Both the position numbers and the translations under genes were made by a program. Positions 48,078 to 57,896 of a stretch of 64,000 nt of DNA are shown one piece after another. This stretch comes from Qipengyuania gaetbuli. GTDB lineage: Bacteria > Pseudomonadota > Alphaproteobacteria > Sphingomonadales > Sphingomonadaceae. The notes under the pieces were generated by a model. It was not told the DNA's origin. It worked only from the letters and a program-made list of their open reading frames with translations, and ran no database searches. The stretch is from positions 1,240,001 to 1,304,000 of the forward strand of contig NZ_WTYF01000004.1 in assembly GCF_009827315.1 (NCBI RefSeq), given 5' to 3'. How positions within the stretch are numbered: position 1 is the stretch's first letter; every line of letters begins with the position of its first letter.

Positions 48078-48536
48078 ATGGATCGCACCGTAACCGAAAA
48101 GGTCGTCGAGGACCTCTACGCGGAAGCCCTGCTGCTGGCCGACGAGACGCGTGCGGCCTTCGACCTGCGCGACGGCACCGAAGACGGTCCCGAAAATTCC
48201 AACGAAACGCGCATCGCCATGTCGATCGAGGGGCTTCGCACCACCACGCGGGTGATGCACGTGCTCGCGTGGCTGCTCAACCAGCGCGCGTACCTGGCCG
48301 GCGAGATTTCCGCTCGCCAGTTGCAGAAGGCCGGCACGCTCGGCACCGAACGTCCGTCCGACCCGCGCAATATGGCGGTCCTGCCGATCGCAATGCGCGC
48401 CCTCATTCGCGATACCGAACGCCTTTATGGCCGTGTGGCGCGCCTCGACGCGGAACAGCGCAGCGTGCGTGCCGCGAACGACGATCCGGTCGGCGACCTG
48501 CGCGGACGCATCGCGCAGGCTTTCAACGCCGGCTGA
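48078..48536 (+). CDS. DUF1465 family protein
   Basis: 152 residues from ATG 48078 (MDRTVTEKVVEDLYAEALLL), with AAGAGA upstream; an earlier ATG at 48047 lacks one. The family stretch TTRVMHVLAWLLNQRAYLAGEI is clear. DUF1465 is found in alphaproteobacteria and its Caulobacter member is linked to cell-cycle regulation; no catalytic residues can be proposed. Probably co-transcribed with the DUF465 gene 86 nt upstream. Confidence 0.88.
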   Translation: MDRTVTEKVVEDLYAEALLLADETRAAFDLRDGTEDGPENSNETRIAMSIEGLRTTTRVMHVLAWLLNQRAYLAGEISARQLQKAGTLGTERPSDPRNMAVLPIAMRALIRDTERLYGRVARLDAEQRSVRAANDDPVGDLRGRIAQAFNAG

Positions 48537-50003
48537 TCAGGCAGCGGACAGCGCGCGGGCGTAACGCGCCAGCCGCGCCTTCCTGACCTCCTCGTCCATA
48601 TCCGGAGCGAAACAGGCCGCATTGCCGCGCATGGCATCGGCGGCTGCAGGCAGGTCGGGATGAAGCCCCGCGCCAACGGCCGCGCACATGGCCGCGCCAA
48701 GCGCGGTCGTTTCGACGAAGTCAGGCCGTTCGACCTCGAGGTCGAGAATATTCGCCAGGTCCTGCGCCATCCAGTCGTTCGCGCTCATCCCGCCGTCGAT
48801 CTTCAGCCGGGTCCATGCCGCGCCGTCGGCGGCGAAGGCCTGCGCGAGATCGTGGGTCTGGTGGGCCATTGCCTCCAGCGCCGCACGCGCGATCTGCGCG
48901 CGTCCGCTGGCAAAGCTGAGGCCTGAAATGACCCCGCGGGCATCGGGCTTCCAGTGCGGCGCGCCAAGTCCGGCAAGCGCAGGCACGATGACCACCTCGC
49001 CGCTGTCCTCGATCGAGCGGGCGAGATCCTCGGTCTCTGCCGCGCTGCCGATCAGGCCGAGCTGGTCGCGCAGGTACTGGATCAGGCTGCCGGCCACGAA
49101 ACACGCGCCTTCCAGCGCATAGGTGCGCTTGCCTTTGCCCTGGCACAGCACGGTCCCCAGCAGGCGATGCTCCGAACGCGGAACCTTCGCCCCCTTGTTG
49201 GTGAGCACAAAGGCGCCCGTGCCGTAAGTCGCCTTGGTCTCCCCGAAGGACAGGCAGCCCTGCCCGATGGTGGCGGACTGCTGGTCGCCGACGAGGCCGC
49301 AGATCGGGATCGTCCGCCCCAGCCATTCCGCGCCCGCTTCCGCCAGCGGGCCGTGGGTGTCGACCACGCGCGGGAGCGCTGCACGCGGCACACCGAACAG
49401 CTCGCACAGTTCCTCGTCGAAATCGGCCCCTTCGAGCGGCAACAGGAGCGTGCGGCTGGCATTGCTCGCATCCGAGATGTGCACCCCGCCGGTCAGCCGG
49501 AAAACGAGCCAGCTCTCGATAGTCCCGAAAGCGAGCGAGCCGTCTGCTGCGGCAGCCTTTACGCCCGCGTCATTGTCGAGCAGCCAGCGCATCTTGGTGC
49601 CGGAAAAATAGGGGTCGAGCAGCAGGCCGGTCTTTTCCTGCACCAGCGGTTCGTGCCCTGCTTCCTTCAGCGCGGCGCAGAAATCGGCCGTCCGGCGATC
49701 CTGCCAGACGATGGCGCGCGCAAGCGGCACGCCCGTACCGCGATCCCACGCCACCACCGTCTCGCGCTGGTTGGTGATACCGATCGCCGCAATGTCTTCG
49801 GCACCCTCTTCTCCTACCGCCTCGCGCATGCAGGACAGCGTCTTCTGCCAGATTTCTTCCGCATCGTGTTCGACCCAGCCGGGCCGGGGATAATGCTGCG
49901 TCAATTCGGCCTGCGCGACCGAGGCGAGCTTGCCGTCGCGGCCGAAGACCATGGCGCGTGTCGATGTCGTCCCGGCATCTAGGACCAGAATGCACTCGGC
50001 CAT
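48537..50003 (-). CDS. glpK: Glycerol kinase
   Basis: 488 residues; FGGY kinase that makes glycerol 3-phosphate. N-terminal phosphate motif LDAGTTSTRAMVFG, the substrate-region motif NQRETVVAWDRGTG, GDQQSATIGQGC and the C-terminal LKIDGGMSANDWMAQ are complete. ATG 50003 follows GGGAGA. Neither glpF nor glpD is adjacent. The stop abuts the DUF1465 stop. Confidence 0.96.
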   Translation of the reverse strand: MAECILVLDAGTTSTRAMVFGRDGKLASVAQAELTQHYPRPGWVEHDAEEIWQKTLSCMREAVGEEGAEDIAAIGITNQRETVVAWDRGTGVPLARAIVWQDRRTADFCAALKEAGHEPLVQEKTGLLLDPYFSGTKMRWLLDNDAGVKAAAADGSLAFGTIESWLVFRLTGGVHISDASNASRTLLLPLEGADFDEELCELFGVPRAALPRVVDTHGPLAEAGAEWLGRTIPICGLVGDQQSATIGQGCLSFGETKATYGTGAFVLTNKGAKVPRSEHRLLGTVLCQGKGKRTYALEGACFVAGSLIQYLRDQLGLIGSAAETEDLARSIEDSGEVVIVPALAGLGAPHWKPDARGVISGLSFASGRAQIARAALEAMAHQTHDLAQAFAADGAAWTRLKIDGGMSANDWMAQDLANILDLEVERPDFVETTALGAAMCAAVGAGLHPDLPAAADAMRGNAACFAPDMDEEVRKARLARYARALSAA

Positions 50004-50065
50004 GAAATCTCCCTTCTCGCTGGCGGGTGGTGACATGAACCGCGACACCGCCCATATGCAACCCC

Positions 50066-50938
50066 ATGGCAGGTCCTCCTCCCAAACCATGGCCCACGGG
50101 CGAAGCGCAGCAGCTGGAACCGCTGGTGCGGCGCGTGCTCGCACCCAACCCGTCGCCCTACACCTATACCGGCACGCAGACCTACGTGGTCGGGATCGGC
50201 GGCGGCTGCGCGGTCATCGATCCGGGGCCGGACGATCCGGCGCACTTGCTCGCGCTCGATGCGGCGATCGGGGACGAACACGTCTGCGCGATCATGTGCA
50301 CGCACACACACCGCGACCATTCGCCCGGCGCTCGGCCTCTGGCCAAGCGCACCGGCGCGCCCATCGTCGGCTGTGCGCCGCTGGTGCTGGACGACAGCGG
50401 ACCGCGCGCCGATGCATCCTTCGACCGGGATTACGAGCCCGACCGCGTCCTTGCCGATGGCGAGGCGATGACCGGCCCCGGCTGGACGCTGCGCGCGGTA
50501 GCAACGCCCGGCCATGTCTCGAACCACCTGTGTTTTGCCCTCGAAGAAAGCGGCGCGCTGTTCACCGGCGACCACGTCATGGGCTGGTCGACCAGCGTGG
50601 TCGTGCCGCCCGATGGCGACATGGCCGATTACATGGCGAGCCTCGAAAAGCTCTACGTGCGCGAGGATCGGGTCTATTATCCCGCCCATGGCGAGGCGAT
50701 CGACAAGCCGCGCCAGCTGGTACGCGGCATGATCGGTCACCGAAGGCAGCGCGAGAACCAGATCCTGCGGCACCTGCGCGACGGGCCGCACGCGGCGGGT
50801 GATTTCGTGCCCAAGATGTATCGCGGCCTCGATGAAAGGCTGCACGGCGCGGCGCGCATGTCGGTGACAGCACACCTCCTCGATCTGGAACGACGGGGGC
50901 TGGTGCAACGTTCGGGGGACATATGGCAGACGATCTGA
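50066..50938 (+). CDS. MBL-fold metallo-hydrolase (LACTB2-like)
   Basis: 290 residues with the metal motif THTHRDHSPGA, PGHVSNHLCF, the GDHVMGW aspartate and PAHGEAI. The C-terminal winged-helix-like part (LRHLRDGPHAAGD ... AHLLDLERRGLV) matches the LACTB2/beta-lactamase-like group with single-strand RNase or thioesterase-type activity. The substrate is uncertain. The 3' end overlaps the DUF4230 gene by 16 nt. Confidence 0.88.
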   Translation: MAGPPPKPWPTGEAQQLEPLVRRVLAPNPSPYTYTGTQTYVVGIGGGCAVIDPGPDDPAHLLALDAAIGDEHVCAIMCTHTHRDHSPGARPLAKRTGAPIVGCAPLVLDDSGPRADASFDRDYEPDRVLADGEAMTGPGWTLRAVATPGHVSNHLCFALEESGALFTGDHVMGWSTSVVVPPDGDMADYMASLEKLYVREDRVYYPAHGEAIDKPRQLVRGMIGHRRQRENQILRHLRDGPHAAGDFVPKMYRGLDERLHGAARMSVTAHLLDLERRGLVQRSGDIWQTI

Positions 50939-51615
50939 AGCACGCAAAACCGGGCACGGTTTCCACGCCGGACCGCTACGGCGACAAGTCGCTGGCGCGG
51001 GTGCAGGCAGGTCCGTGGTTCATCGTTATCCTGCTCATCGCCGCCTGCGCATGGCTCGGCTGGCGGGCGTTCTTCTACCACGAAGAAGGCGATCCGGTGG
51101 GCAGCGCCATGCTTGCGTTCGAAAAGCAGAATTCGCTCACCGTTTTCTCGTCGCGCTTCGAAGTCGTCGCCGAAAGCGTCGACAAGCGCGGCGTGCTGGG
51201 CGTCGACCTGCTCGAGAGCCGGCAAGCGGCCGTCATCCCAGCCACGGTGGAATACCGGCTCGACCTGTCGAACATGGACCGCGACCGGTTCGAATGGAAT
51301 GCGGCGAGCGAGACGCTGACGGTGATCCTGCCCGCGCTGAAGATCTCGCGCCCCAATCTCGACGAGGCGGCGCAGACGACCTTCACCGAAGGCACCTATG
51401 TCAGCCGCGATGCCAGCAGCGACCTGGCGCGCAACAATTCGCAGCAGGCCGAACGCAAGGCCGCCGCCTTCGCCAAGAACCCGCAGGTGCTGGCCATGGC
51501 ACGCAGCGCCGCCAAGGAAGCGGTGCGCCAGAATCTCGCGATCCCGCTACAGGTTGCCGGCTGGGAGGATATCGAGGTGGTCGTCCGCTTCGACGGGGAA
51601 AGTCCGCCCGCCTGA
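50923..51615 (+). CDS. DUF4230 family membrane-anchored protein
   Basis: 230 residues. One TM helix near 31-50 (WFIVILLIAACAWLGWRAFF), then a soluble domain with SRFEVVAESVDKRGVLG, YRLDLSNMDRDRFEW and a long charged helix (ARNNSQQAERKAAAFAKNPQ), typical of DUF4230. Function unknown; the family is annotated as membrane-anchored and extracytoplasmic. Translation is probably coupled to the MBL gene. Confidence 0.82.
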   Translation: MADDLKHAKPGTVSTPDRYGDKSLARVQAGPWFIVILLIAACAWLGWRAFFYHEEGDPVGSAMLAFEKQNSLTVFSSRFEVVAESVDKRGVLGVDLLESRQAAVIPATVEYRLDLSNMDRDRFEWNAASETLTVILPALKISRPNLDEAAQTTFTEGTYVSRDASSDLARNNSQQAERKAAAFAKNPQVLAMARSAAKEAVRQNLAIPLQVAGWEDIEVVVRFDGESPPA

Positions 51616-51696
51616 TTGACGCCTCCTCCCCCGGCCGATACCCCTAAGACCATAAAAGATAAGGGGTCGCGGAAACTTTGGGGGGAGTAACCGACC

Positions 51697-52479
51697 ATGG
51701 CCAGTCTTGCTGCCGGTGATCAGGCGCAGAATTCCACGCGGGGTAATACCCGCTTCTTCACCATCATGGCGCTCGTCATGTCCTTCGTCATCGTGGCGGG
51801 CTTTTCGCTGAATCTGGCGATGGGGCGTTCGAGCTTCGACGTGCCGCTGCCCTACCACGTGCACGGCGTCATCTTCATGTTCTGGATCGGTCTCTACGTC
51901 GCCCAGCACCTGAGCGCGTCCTCGGGCAATTGGGCCTTCCACCGCAAGCTGGGCAAGATCGCCTATGCGCTCATCCCGCTGATGGTGCTGGCCGGCAGCA
52001 CGATTATGATCGTGGTCGCCCGGCGCAACGGCGGCCCTTTCTTCTTCCATGTGAGCGAATTCCTCTGGAGCAACATGATGCTCCTGTGGACCTTCGGCTT
52101 CCTCGCGTTCTGGGCGCTGCGCCGGCAACGTTATACCGGATGGCACCGCCGCCTTATGCTGTGCGCAATGGCGATCCTGACCGGCCCGGGCCTTGGCCGT
52201 CTGCTGCCCCTGCCGCTGATGATCCCCAATGCCTGGCTGATCACGACGCTGGCGACGATGGTCTTCCCGGTCATTGGCATGATCGCCGACAAGCGCAGCG
52301 CCGGCCGTGTGCATCCCGCCTACTGGTGGGGCCTCGGCATCTATGTCGGTGTGTTCCTCGTCTCCTTGGCAATCGCTTACAGCAGCTTCGGGATCGGCGT
52401 GACCGAAAGCGTGATTGCGGAAACGCCGGGCGCCGACCGGCCGATGGAAGCGTTCCTGCCGCCCGGCTTCTCGATGTAG
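51697..52479 (+). CDS. Seven-TM membrane protein of unknown function
   Basis: 260 residues, seven hydrophobic helices. Histidines fall at helix ends in regular motifs (PYHVHGVIFMFW, FHRKLGKIAYAL, WHRRLMLCAMAI), which could ligate haem or metal, but that is inference. It resembles small quinol/haem membrane proteins in layout only. A GGGGGAG motif precedes the ATG at 51697. I do not recognise the family. Confidence 0.75.
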   Translation: MASLAAGDQAQNSTRGNTRFFTIMALVMSFVIVAGFSLNLAMGRSSFDVPLPYHVHGVIFMFWIGLYVAQHLSASSGNWAFHRKLGKIAYALIPLMVLAGSTIMIVVARRNGGPFFFHVSEFLWSNMMLLWTFGFLAFWALRRQRYTGWHRRLMLCAMAILTGPGLGRLLPLPLMIPNAWLITTLATMVFPVIGMIADKRSAGRVHPAYWWGLGIYVGVFLVSLAIAYSSFGIGVTESVIAETPGADRPMEAFLPPGFSM

Positions 52480-52549
52480 GCGAGGAACCCCCTCGCCTCT
52501 GCGCCCGTTCTGTCTATAAGCGCCACAAACGCATCAGACGGGACAGAGA

Positions 52550-53536
52550 ATGACTGCCGAAACCAGCCTGCCGACCGGGGAAGACCTGCTTGCGGAGATC
52601 AACCGCCTCCGCAAGGAGAAGAACGCGATCATCCTCGCTCATTACTACCAGACCGCCGATATCCAGGATATCGCGGACTTCGTGGGCGACAGCCTGGAAC
52701 TGTCGCGCAAGGCAGCGGAAACCGATGCCGACGTGATCGTGTTCTGCGGCGTGAAGTTCATGGCCGATACCGCCAAGATCCTGAGCCCGGAAAAGATCGT
52801 CGTCCTGCCGGACATGGATGCAGGCTGCAGCCTCGAAGACAGCTGCCCGCCGGAAAAGTTCAAGGCTTTCCGCGAAGCGCATCCCGATCACATCGCGCTG
52901 ACCTACATCAACTGCTCGACCGAGGTGAAGGCGCTCAGCGACATCATCGTGACCAGCTCTTCGGCCGAAACGATCATCAGCCAGATCCCGGAAGACCAGA
53001 AGATCATCTTCGGCCCGGACCGTCACCTCGGCGGTTACATGAGCCGCAAGTTCGGCCGCGATATGCTGCTGTGGCCGGGCGTGTGCATCGTGCACGAGGC
53101 CTTCAGCGAGACCGAGCTGCTCAAATTGAAGGCGCAGTATCCCGATGCGCCGGTGGCCGCGCACCCCGAGTGCCCGCCGACCATCATCGACCATGCCGAC
53201 TATGTCGGTTCGACCAGCGGCATCCTGCAGTTCGCCAAGACCTTCGAAGGCGACACGCTGATCGTGGCGACCGAACCGCACATCATCCACCAGATGGAAA
53301 AGGCACTGCCCGAAAAGACATTCATCGGCGCGCCGGGTGCGGACGGGAACTGCAGCTGCAACATCTGCCCCTACATGGCCCTCAACACCATGGAGAAGAT
53401 GTACGCCTGCCTGCGCGATCTCGAACCGCGTATCGAGATCGAGGAAGGCCTGCGCCTGAAAGCCAAGCAGAGCCTCGACAGGATGCTCGAAATGGCCAGC
53501 GGCACGATCGGCAAGGGCGACCTCGGCAAGGTCTGA
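52550..53536 (+). CDS. nadA: Quinolinate synthase A
   Basis: 328 residues; condenses iminoaspartate and dihydroxyacetone phosphate to quinolinate in NAD synthesis. Family motifs: ILAHYYQTADIQDIADFVGDS, VFCGVKFMADTAKILSP, YINCSTEVKALSDIIVTSS, GPDRHLGGY and the cysteine-bearing PEC and GADGNCSCNICPYM that ligate the [4Fe-4S] cluster. nadB and nadC are not adjacent. Confidence 0.97.
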   Translation: MTAETSLPTGEDLLAEINRLRKEKNAIILAHYYQTADIQDIADFVGDSLELSRKAAETDADVIVFCGVKFMADTAKILSPEKIVVLPDMDAGCSLEDSCPPEKFKAFREAHPDHIALTYINCSTEVKALSDIIVTSSSAETIISQIPEDQKIIFGPDRHLGGYMSRKFGRDMLLWPGVCIVHEAFSETELLKLKAQYPDAPVAAHPECPPTIIDHADYVGSTSGILQFAKTFEGDTLIVATEPHIIHQMEKALPEKTFIGAPGADGNCSCNICPYMALNTMEKMYACLRDLEPRIEIEEGLRLKAKQSLDRMLEMASGTIGKGDLGKV

Positions 53537-53570
53537 GGCACCTACTCTGCGCCCACGCGTTGGGCGCTAC

Positions 53571-54887
53571 ATGACGGCAGATATCCGCTTCTTCTGGGCG
53601 CGCCTCAACGCCAATTACTGGTTCTACCCCGCGCTCTTCTCGATCGCGGCGGCGTTGCTGGCCTTTTCCATGGTCTGGCTGGACAGGAACGGCTTTGCCG
53701 AATTCCTGAACGAGGTCGACTGGATCGTGCCCGCACGCCCCAAGGGCGCGGCGGACATGCTGACCGTGATGGCAGGCAGCATGATCGGGGTCGCCTCCAC
53801 GGTCTTTTCCATCACCATTGCGGCGGTCGCCTATGCCAGCGGCAATTACGGCCCGCGCCTGCTGACCAATTTCATGGAGGACCGGGGCAACCAGCTGAGC
53901 CTTGCGACCTTCATCGGAAGCTTCGTCTATGCGCTGATCGTCTTGCGCGCCGTGCGGGCGGAGGACGAGACGCCCGCAGCCCTGTCCGATGCGGCAGCCA
54001 CCGCGCTGCCCGGCTTCACCCCCCAACTTTCGCTGCTGGTCGCCTATGCCCTGATGGCGCTGTGCGTCGCCGTGCTCGTGTTCTTCCTCAACCACATCCC
54101 GTCGAGCATCCGCATCAACAAGGTCCTGCAGGGGATCGGCGAGCGCCTTCTCGCCAAGATCCGCGACACCTATCCGGTCGAGGACGAGTTCGCCGATGCG
54201 GTCGAGCCCAAGGGCGGTGAACCGATTACGGCGACCGGCACGGGCTATGTCCAGATGATCGACTTCGGCGGGCTGGTGGAAATCGCCCGCGGCTGCGGCT
54301 GCACCTTCTCGCTGGTCGTGCGGACCGGCGACTTCGTCCACCGCGACATGCCGCTGATGCTGATCGAAGGCTGCAAGCCGGAGAATATCGAGGACCGCGT
54401 GCGCGACTGCTACACGCTTGGCGCGACAAGGACACCCGAACAGGACCCGCAATTCCTCATCGACGAACTGGTGGAGATCGGCCTTCGCGCCCTGTCGCCC
54501 GGCATCAACGATCCTTTCACCGCCATCAATGCCCTGCACTGGCTGGGCGCGGCGACGGCTGAGATCGGGCGCCGCGACCTGCGGAAGGACGTGTGCGGCA
54601 GCGACGAGGAGGATTGCCCCGTCATTCCCGCGCCCGACGGCTTCGACCATTATGTGAAGCGCGGCTTCGGTGCGATCCGCAGCGCGGTGGCCACCTCTCC
54701 GATTGCAGCGGAGGTCATGCTCGACACGCTCGCCAATGCGGCGATTCCCTTGAGGCACGAGGACCGGCAGGCCGTGCTGAAGTCGGAAGGTGAACTGCTC
54801 GCGCAGCAAGTGAGCGTCAGCCTCGTCGGCCCGGACCTTGCAAGGTTCGAGGCGCGCTACGCCGAGTTCAACCGGAACTTCTGGTAG
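53571..54887 (+). CDS. DUF2254 domain membrane protein
   Basis: 438 residues. TM helices at about 17-37, 64-85, 112-127 and 150-172, then a soluble half with GYVQMIDFGGLVEIA, FVHRDMPLMLIEG and DELVEIGLRALSPGINDPFTA, which match DUF2254. Function unknown. ATG 53571 is 34 nt after nadA. Confidence 0.88.
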   Translation: MTADIRFFWARLNANYWFYPALFSIAAALLAFSMVWLDRNGFAEFLNEVDWIVPARPKGAADMLTVMAGSMIGVASTVFSITIAAVAYASGNYGPRLLTNFMEDRGNQLSLATFIGSFVYALIVLRAVRAEDETPAALSDAAATALPGFTPQLSLLVAYALMALCVAVLVFFLNHIPSSIRINKVLQGIGERLLAKIRDTYPVEDEFADAVEPKGGEPITATGTGYVQMIDFGGLVEIARGCGCTFSLVVRTGDFVHRDMPLMLIEGCKPENIEDRVRDCYTLGATRTPEQDPQFLIDELVEIGLRALSPGINDPFTAINALHWLGAATAEIGRRDLRKDVCGSDEEDCPVIPAPDGFDHYVKRGFGAIRSAVATSPIAAEVMLDTLANAAIPLRHEDRQAVLKSEGELLAQQVSVSLVGPDLARFEARYAEFNRNFW

Positions 54888-54890
54888 CGA

Positions 54891-55808
54891 TCAGCGCGGC
54901 CGCGGGGCCCTCGCCCCGCCGGTGGTACTGCGCGCAAGGACCAGTGCCGCGCCGACCAGCGCCATGCCCAGCACATCCAGCGGAGCCAGCAGTTCGCCGA
55001 AAGCCGCCCAGCCCACGCTCGCCCCGACCGCAGGCTGGAGCAGCAACGCCATGCCGATGATGAGCGGCGGGAAGTGGCGCAGCGAGTAGACGAGCAGCCC
55101 CTGCCCCACCACCTGGCTGGTCAGGGCGAGGACGAAGACAGGCGTCCAACCTGCCGCGCCCGGCCAGACGGGCTCGCCATGCGCCAGTGCCATGAGCAAT
55201 AGCAGGGGCGAGGCGGCTAGGCTGACAAGCAGCAGCACGCTCCACGGGCCGAGTGCGCTGCGCGCCCTCTGGGCGGGCAGGAGGTAGAAGGCATAGAACA
55301 GGCCGGCAGCGAGGCAGAATAGGTCGCCGACCAGATTCGCTTTCGAAATTTCGAGGCTGCGGCCGAGCAGGATCGCCGCACCCAGCAAGGCCGCCGCAAC
55401 CCCTGCATATTCGCGGCCCGATGGCGCACGGCGCAGGGCCACCAGCCCCCAGATCATCAGGATCACGCTGCCCGAATTGCCGAAAAGCACTGCATTTCCC
55501 AGCCGCGTGCGCTCGATCCCGATATGCCAGCTGGCAAGGTCGAGCGCGAAGAAGCAGCCCGCTGCGACGACCAGCAGCGCCAGCCGCTTGTCGATCGGGC
55601 CGGGCGCCCTTTGCCGCCAAGCCAAGAGCGCTATCAGCGGGATCGGCAGGAACAGGCGCCAGAACGCCGAGGCGACCGGGCCGGTATCGGCAAGGCGCAC
55701 CAGCCAGGGGCCAAGGGCGAGCGCGACATTGCCCGCAATCAGCGCGGCAAAGTGCCATGCACCGGGCTGAAAGCCATTCTTGTCGGCGATGGTGCTTGTG
55801 TCCCCCAT
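54891..55808 (-). CDS. EamA/DMT-family transporter
   Basis: 305 residues with ten TM helices in two EamA repeats (first: ALALGPWLVRLADTGPVASA; second from about residue 160, GDLFCLAAGLFYAFYLL). DMT exporters move small metabolites; the substrate cannot be inferred. The stop lies four bases after the convergent DUF2254 stop. The start is 56 nt from the divergent ene-reductase gene. Confidence 0.88.
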   Translation of the reverse strand: MGDTSTIADKNGFQPGAWHFAALIAGNVALALGPWLVRLADTGPVASAFWRLFLPIPLIALLAWRQRAPGPIDKRLALLVVAAGCFFALDLASWHIGIERTRLGNAVLFGNSGSVILMIWGLVALRRAPSGREYAGVAAALLGAAILLGRSLEISKANLVGDLFCLAAGLFYAFYLLPAQRARSALGPWSVLLLVSLAASPLLLLMALAHGEPVWPGAAGWTPVFVLALTSQVVGQGLLVYSLRHFPPLIIGMALLLQPAVGASVGWAAFGELLAPLDVLGMALVGAALVLARSTTGGARAPRPR

Positions 55809-55864
55809 TTCGGCTCCCTAGCTCCCCTTGCACATACAAGTCAGCAAAAAGGGACTTTGCCGCG

Positions 55865-56977
55865 ATGCATGAAAAGCTGTTCGACCCGCTCAAACTCGGC
55901 GCCATCGAAGCGAAAAACCGGATCCTCATGGCTCCGCTCACGCGCGGCAGGTCGACCCAGCCCGGCTCGATCCCGAACGAGATGATGGCGACCTATTACC
56001 GCCAGCGCGCCAGTGCGGGCCTGATCATTTCGGAGGCCACCGGCATCAGCGTGGAAGGCCTCGGCTGGCCCGCAGCGCCCGGCATCTGGAGCGACGAGCA
56101 GGTCGAAGGCTGGAAGCTGGTGACCGATGCCGTTCACGAAGAAGGCGGCGCCATCGTCCTCCAGCTGTGGCACATGGGCCGTCTGGTCCACCCCGACTTC
56201 CTCGGCGGCAACCCGCCTGTTTCGGCCAGCGCCACCTGCGCGCCTGGCCATGCCCACACCTTCGAAGGCCGCAAGGATTACGAACCGGCCCGTGCGCTCG
56301 GCAAGGACGAGATTGCGCGCGTGGTGGACGACTATCGCCATGCCGCCGAAAACGCGAAGCGCGCCGGGTTCGACGGTGTCCAGCTGCACGGCGCGAATGG
56401 CTATCTCGTCGACCAGTTCCTGCGCGACAGCAGCAATCTGCGCGACGACGAATACGGCGGCAGCCCGGAAAACCGCACCCGCTTCCTGCGCGAAGTGCTG
56501 ACCGCGCTGATCGACGTCTGGGGCGCAGACCGCGTCAGCGTACGCCTGTCGCCCAATGGCGAGACGCAGGGCTGCGACGACAGCGATCCGCCGGCGACCT
56601 TCGGCGCGGCCGCCAGGGTGGTCGAGGAACTCGGCCTCGGCTTCCTCGAACTGCGCGAGCCGGGTCCGGATGGCACCTTCGGCGCTACCGACGTGCCCAA
56701 GCAGAGCCCGCTGATCCGCCAGATCTATTCCGGCCCGCTGGTGCTCAACAGCGACTACACGCCCGAACAGGCGGTTGCCGATATCGAGGCAGGGCGCTGC
56801 GATGCGGTCAGCTGGGGCAGGGATTTCATCTCCAATCCCGATCTGCCTGAACGTTTTCGGCTGGGTGCAGAGCTGCAACCCAATGTAAACGTTCCGCAAA
56901 GCTGGTACCTTCCGGGGCCGGAAGGGTACATCGATTACCCCATGCTAACCAAAAGCGAGGAAACTGTCGGCGGGTGA
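55865..56977 (+). CDS. Old Yellow Enzyme family alkene reductase
   Basis: 370 residues; FMN-dependent, NADPH-using reductase of activated C=C bonds or nitro compounds, NemA-like. Motifs: NRILMAPLTRGRST, VLQLWHMGRLVHPD, the catalytic HGANGYLVDQFLRD and DEYGGSPENRTRF, and VSWGRDFISNPDLPER at the end. ATG 55865 (MHEKLFDPLKLG) is the natural start. Cytoplasmic. Confidence 0.95.
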   Translation: MHEKLFDPLKLGAIEAKNRILMAPLTRGRSTQPGSIPNEMMATYYRQRASAGLIISEATGISVEGLGWPAAPGIWSDEQVEGWKLVTDAVHEEGGAIVLQLWHMGRLVHPDFLGGNPPVSASATCAPGHAHTFEGRKDYEPARALGKDEIARVVDDYRHAAENAKRAGFDGVQLHGANGYLVDQFLRDSSNLRDDEYGGSPENRTRFLREVLTALIDVWGADRVSVRLSPNGETQGCDDSDPPATFGAAARVVEELGLGFLELREPGPDGTFGATDVPKQSPLIRQIYSGPLVLNSDYTPEQAVADIEAGRCDAVSWGRDFISNPDLPERFRLGAELQPNVNVPQSWYLPGPEGYIDYPMLTKSEETVGG

Positions 56978-57020
56978 TTCGCCCATCCCGGCGCGGATCG
57001 TCCCTCAGGAGGGTCGATAA

Positions 57021-57896
57021 ATGCGCTCGTGGATCGTGGTCCCGGCAGACAAGGACAAGGCACTGGGGCAGGTAGCAGGCTCAGGCGCGGACGCGGTCGT
57101 CATCGACCTCGCCCGCGCCGCCAGCGAGGACACCAAGCAACATACCCGGCTGGCCGCGCGTGACTGGCTGGTCTCGCACCGCTCGCAAGTGGTGGCGGCG
57201 CGCAGTTTCGCGCGCTGGGTACGTATCGGCCCCGTGTCGAGCCCGCACTGGCGCGCCGATCTCGAGGCTGCGATGGAAGGCGCGCCCGACGGCGTGGTCC
57301 TGGCCGAATGCATCGGCACCGACGAAGTCCAGCAGTTCGCCGCGGCCCTGTATGAATGCGAAAGCCGCGCAGGCGTGCGCAGCGGCGCGACCAAGATCAT
57401 CCCGGAACTCGGCGCCAATCCCGCTGCGGCCCTGCACCTCCAACCCTTTGCCGAGGAAATCCATGCCCGCATCGTCGGGCTTGGCTGGGATGCCGCAGCG
57501 CTCGCCCGTTCGGTCGGCGCGCGGCGGATGCGCGGTCCGGGAGGGCTATGGACCGATGCACTGGCCTATGTCCGCGGGCAGGTCCTGCTGGCCGCCCATG
57601 CGCAAGGGCTGATGGCGATCGAGGCGGGCTTTCGCGACACGCGCGATGCCGAGGGGGCGAAACGCGCAGCGCTCGCCGCGCGCGGGGACGGGTTCAGCGG
57701 CATGATCGCCGTCCATCCTTCGCAAGTGGAAGCGATCAATGCCGCATTCGCACCCACGTCCGAGGAAATCGCCGAAGCGCGTGAAATCGTCGGCCTGTTC
57801 GCGCTCAATCCGGGTGCGGAAGCGCTACCGTCGCGGGGCCGCTATGTCCGGCAAGGCGACCTCGCACGCGCGCGAAAGCTGCTCGGCGAGGATTAG
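57021..57896 (+). CDS. CitE/HpcH-like CoA-ester lyase, atypical motifs
   Basis: 291 residues with the overall CitE beta-barrel pattern (MRSWIVVPADKDKALGQV, SGADAVVIDL, FSGMIAVHPSQVEAINAAF). The usual LEDAV after the second strand reads LARAA, and the ETARG motif with the Mg-binding glutamate reads PELGAN. The MIAVHPSQV tail motif is standard. It may be a lyase with altered chemistry or a non-catalytic paralogue. It overlaps the end of the convergent lipoprotein gene by four bases. Confidence 0.8.
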   Translation: MRSWIVVPADKDKALGQVAGSGADAVVIDLARAASEDTKQHTRLAARDWLVSHRSQVVAARSFARWVRIGPVSSPHWRADLEAAMEGAPDGVVLAECIGTDEVQQFAAALYECESRAGVRSGATKIIPELGANPAAALHLQPFAEEIHARIVGLGWDAAALARSVGARRMRGPGGLWTDALAYVRGQVLLAAHAQGLMAIEAGFRDTRDAEGAKRAALAARGDGFSGMIAVHPSQVEAINAAFAPTSEEIAEAREIVGLFALNPGAEALPSRGRYVRQGDLARARKLLGED

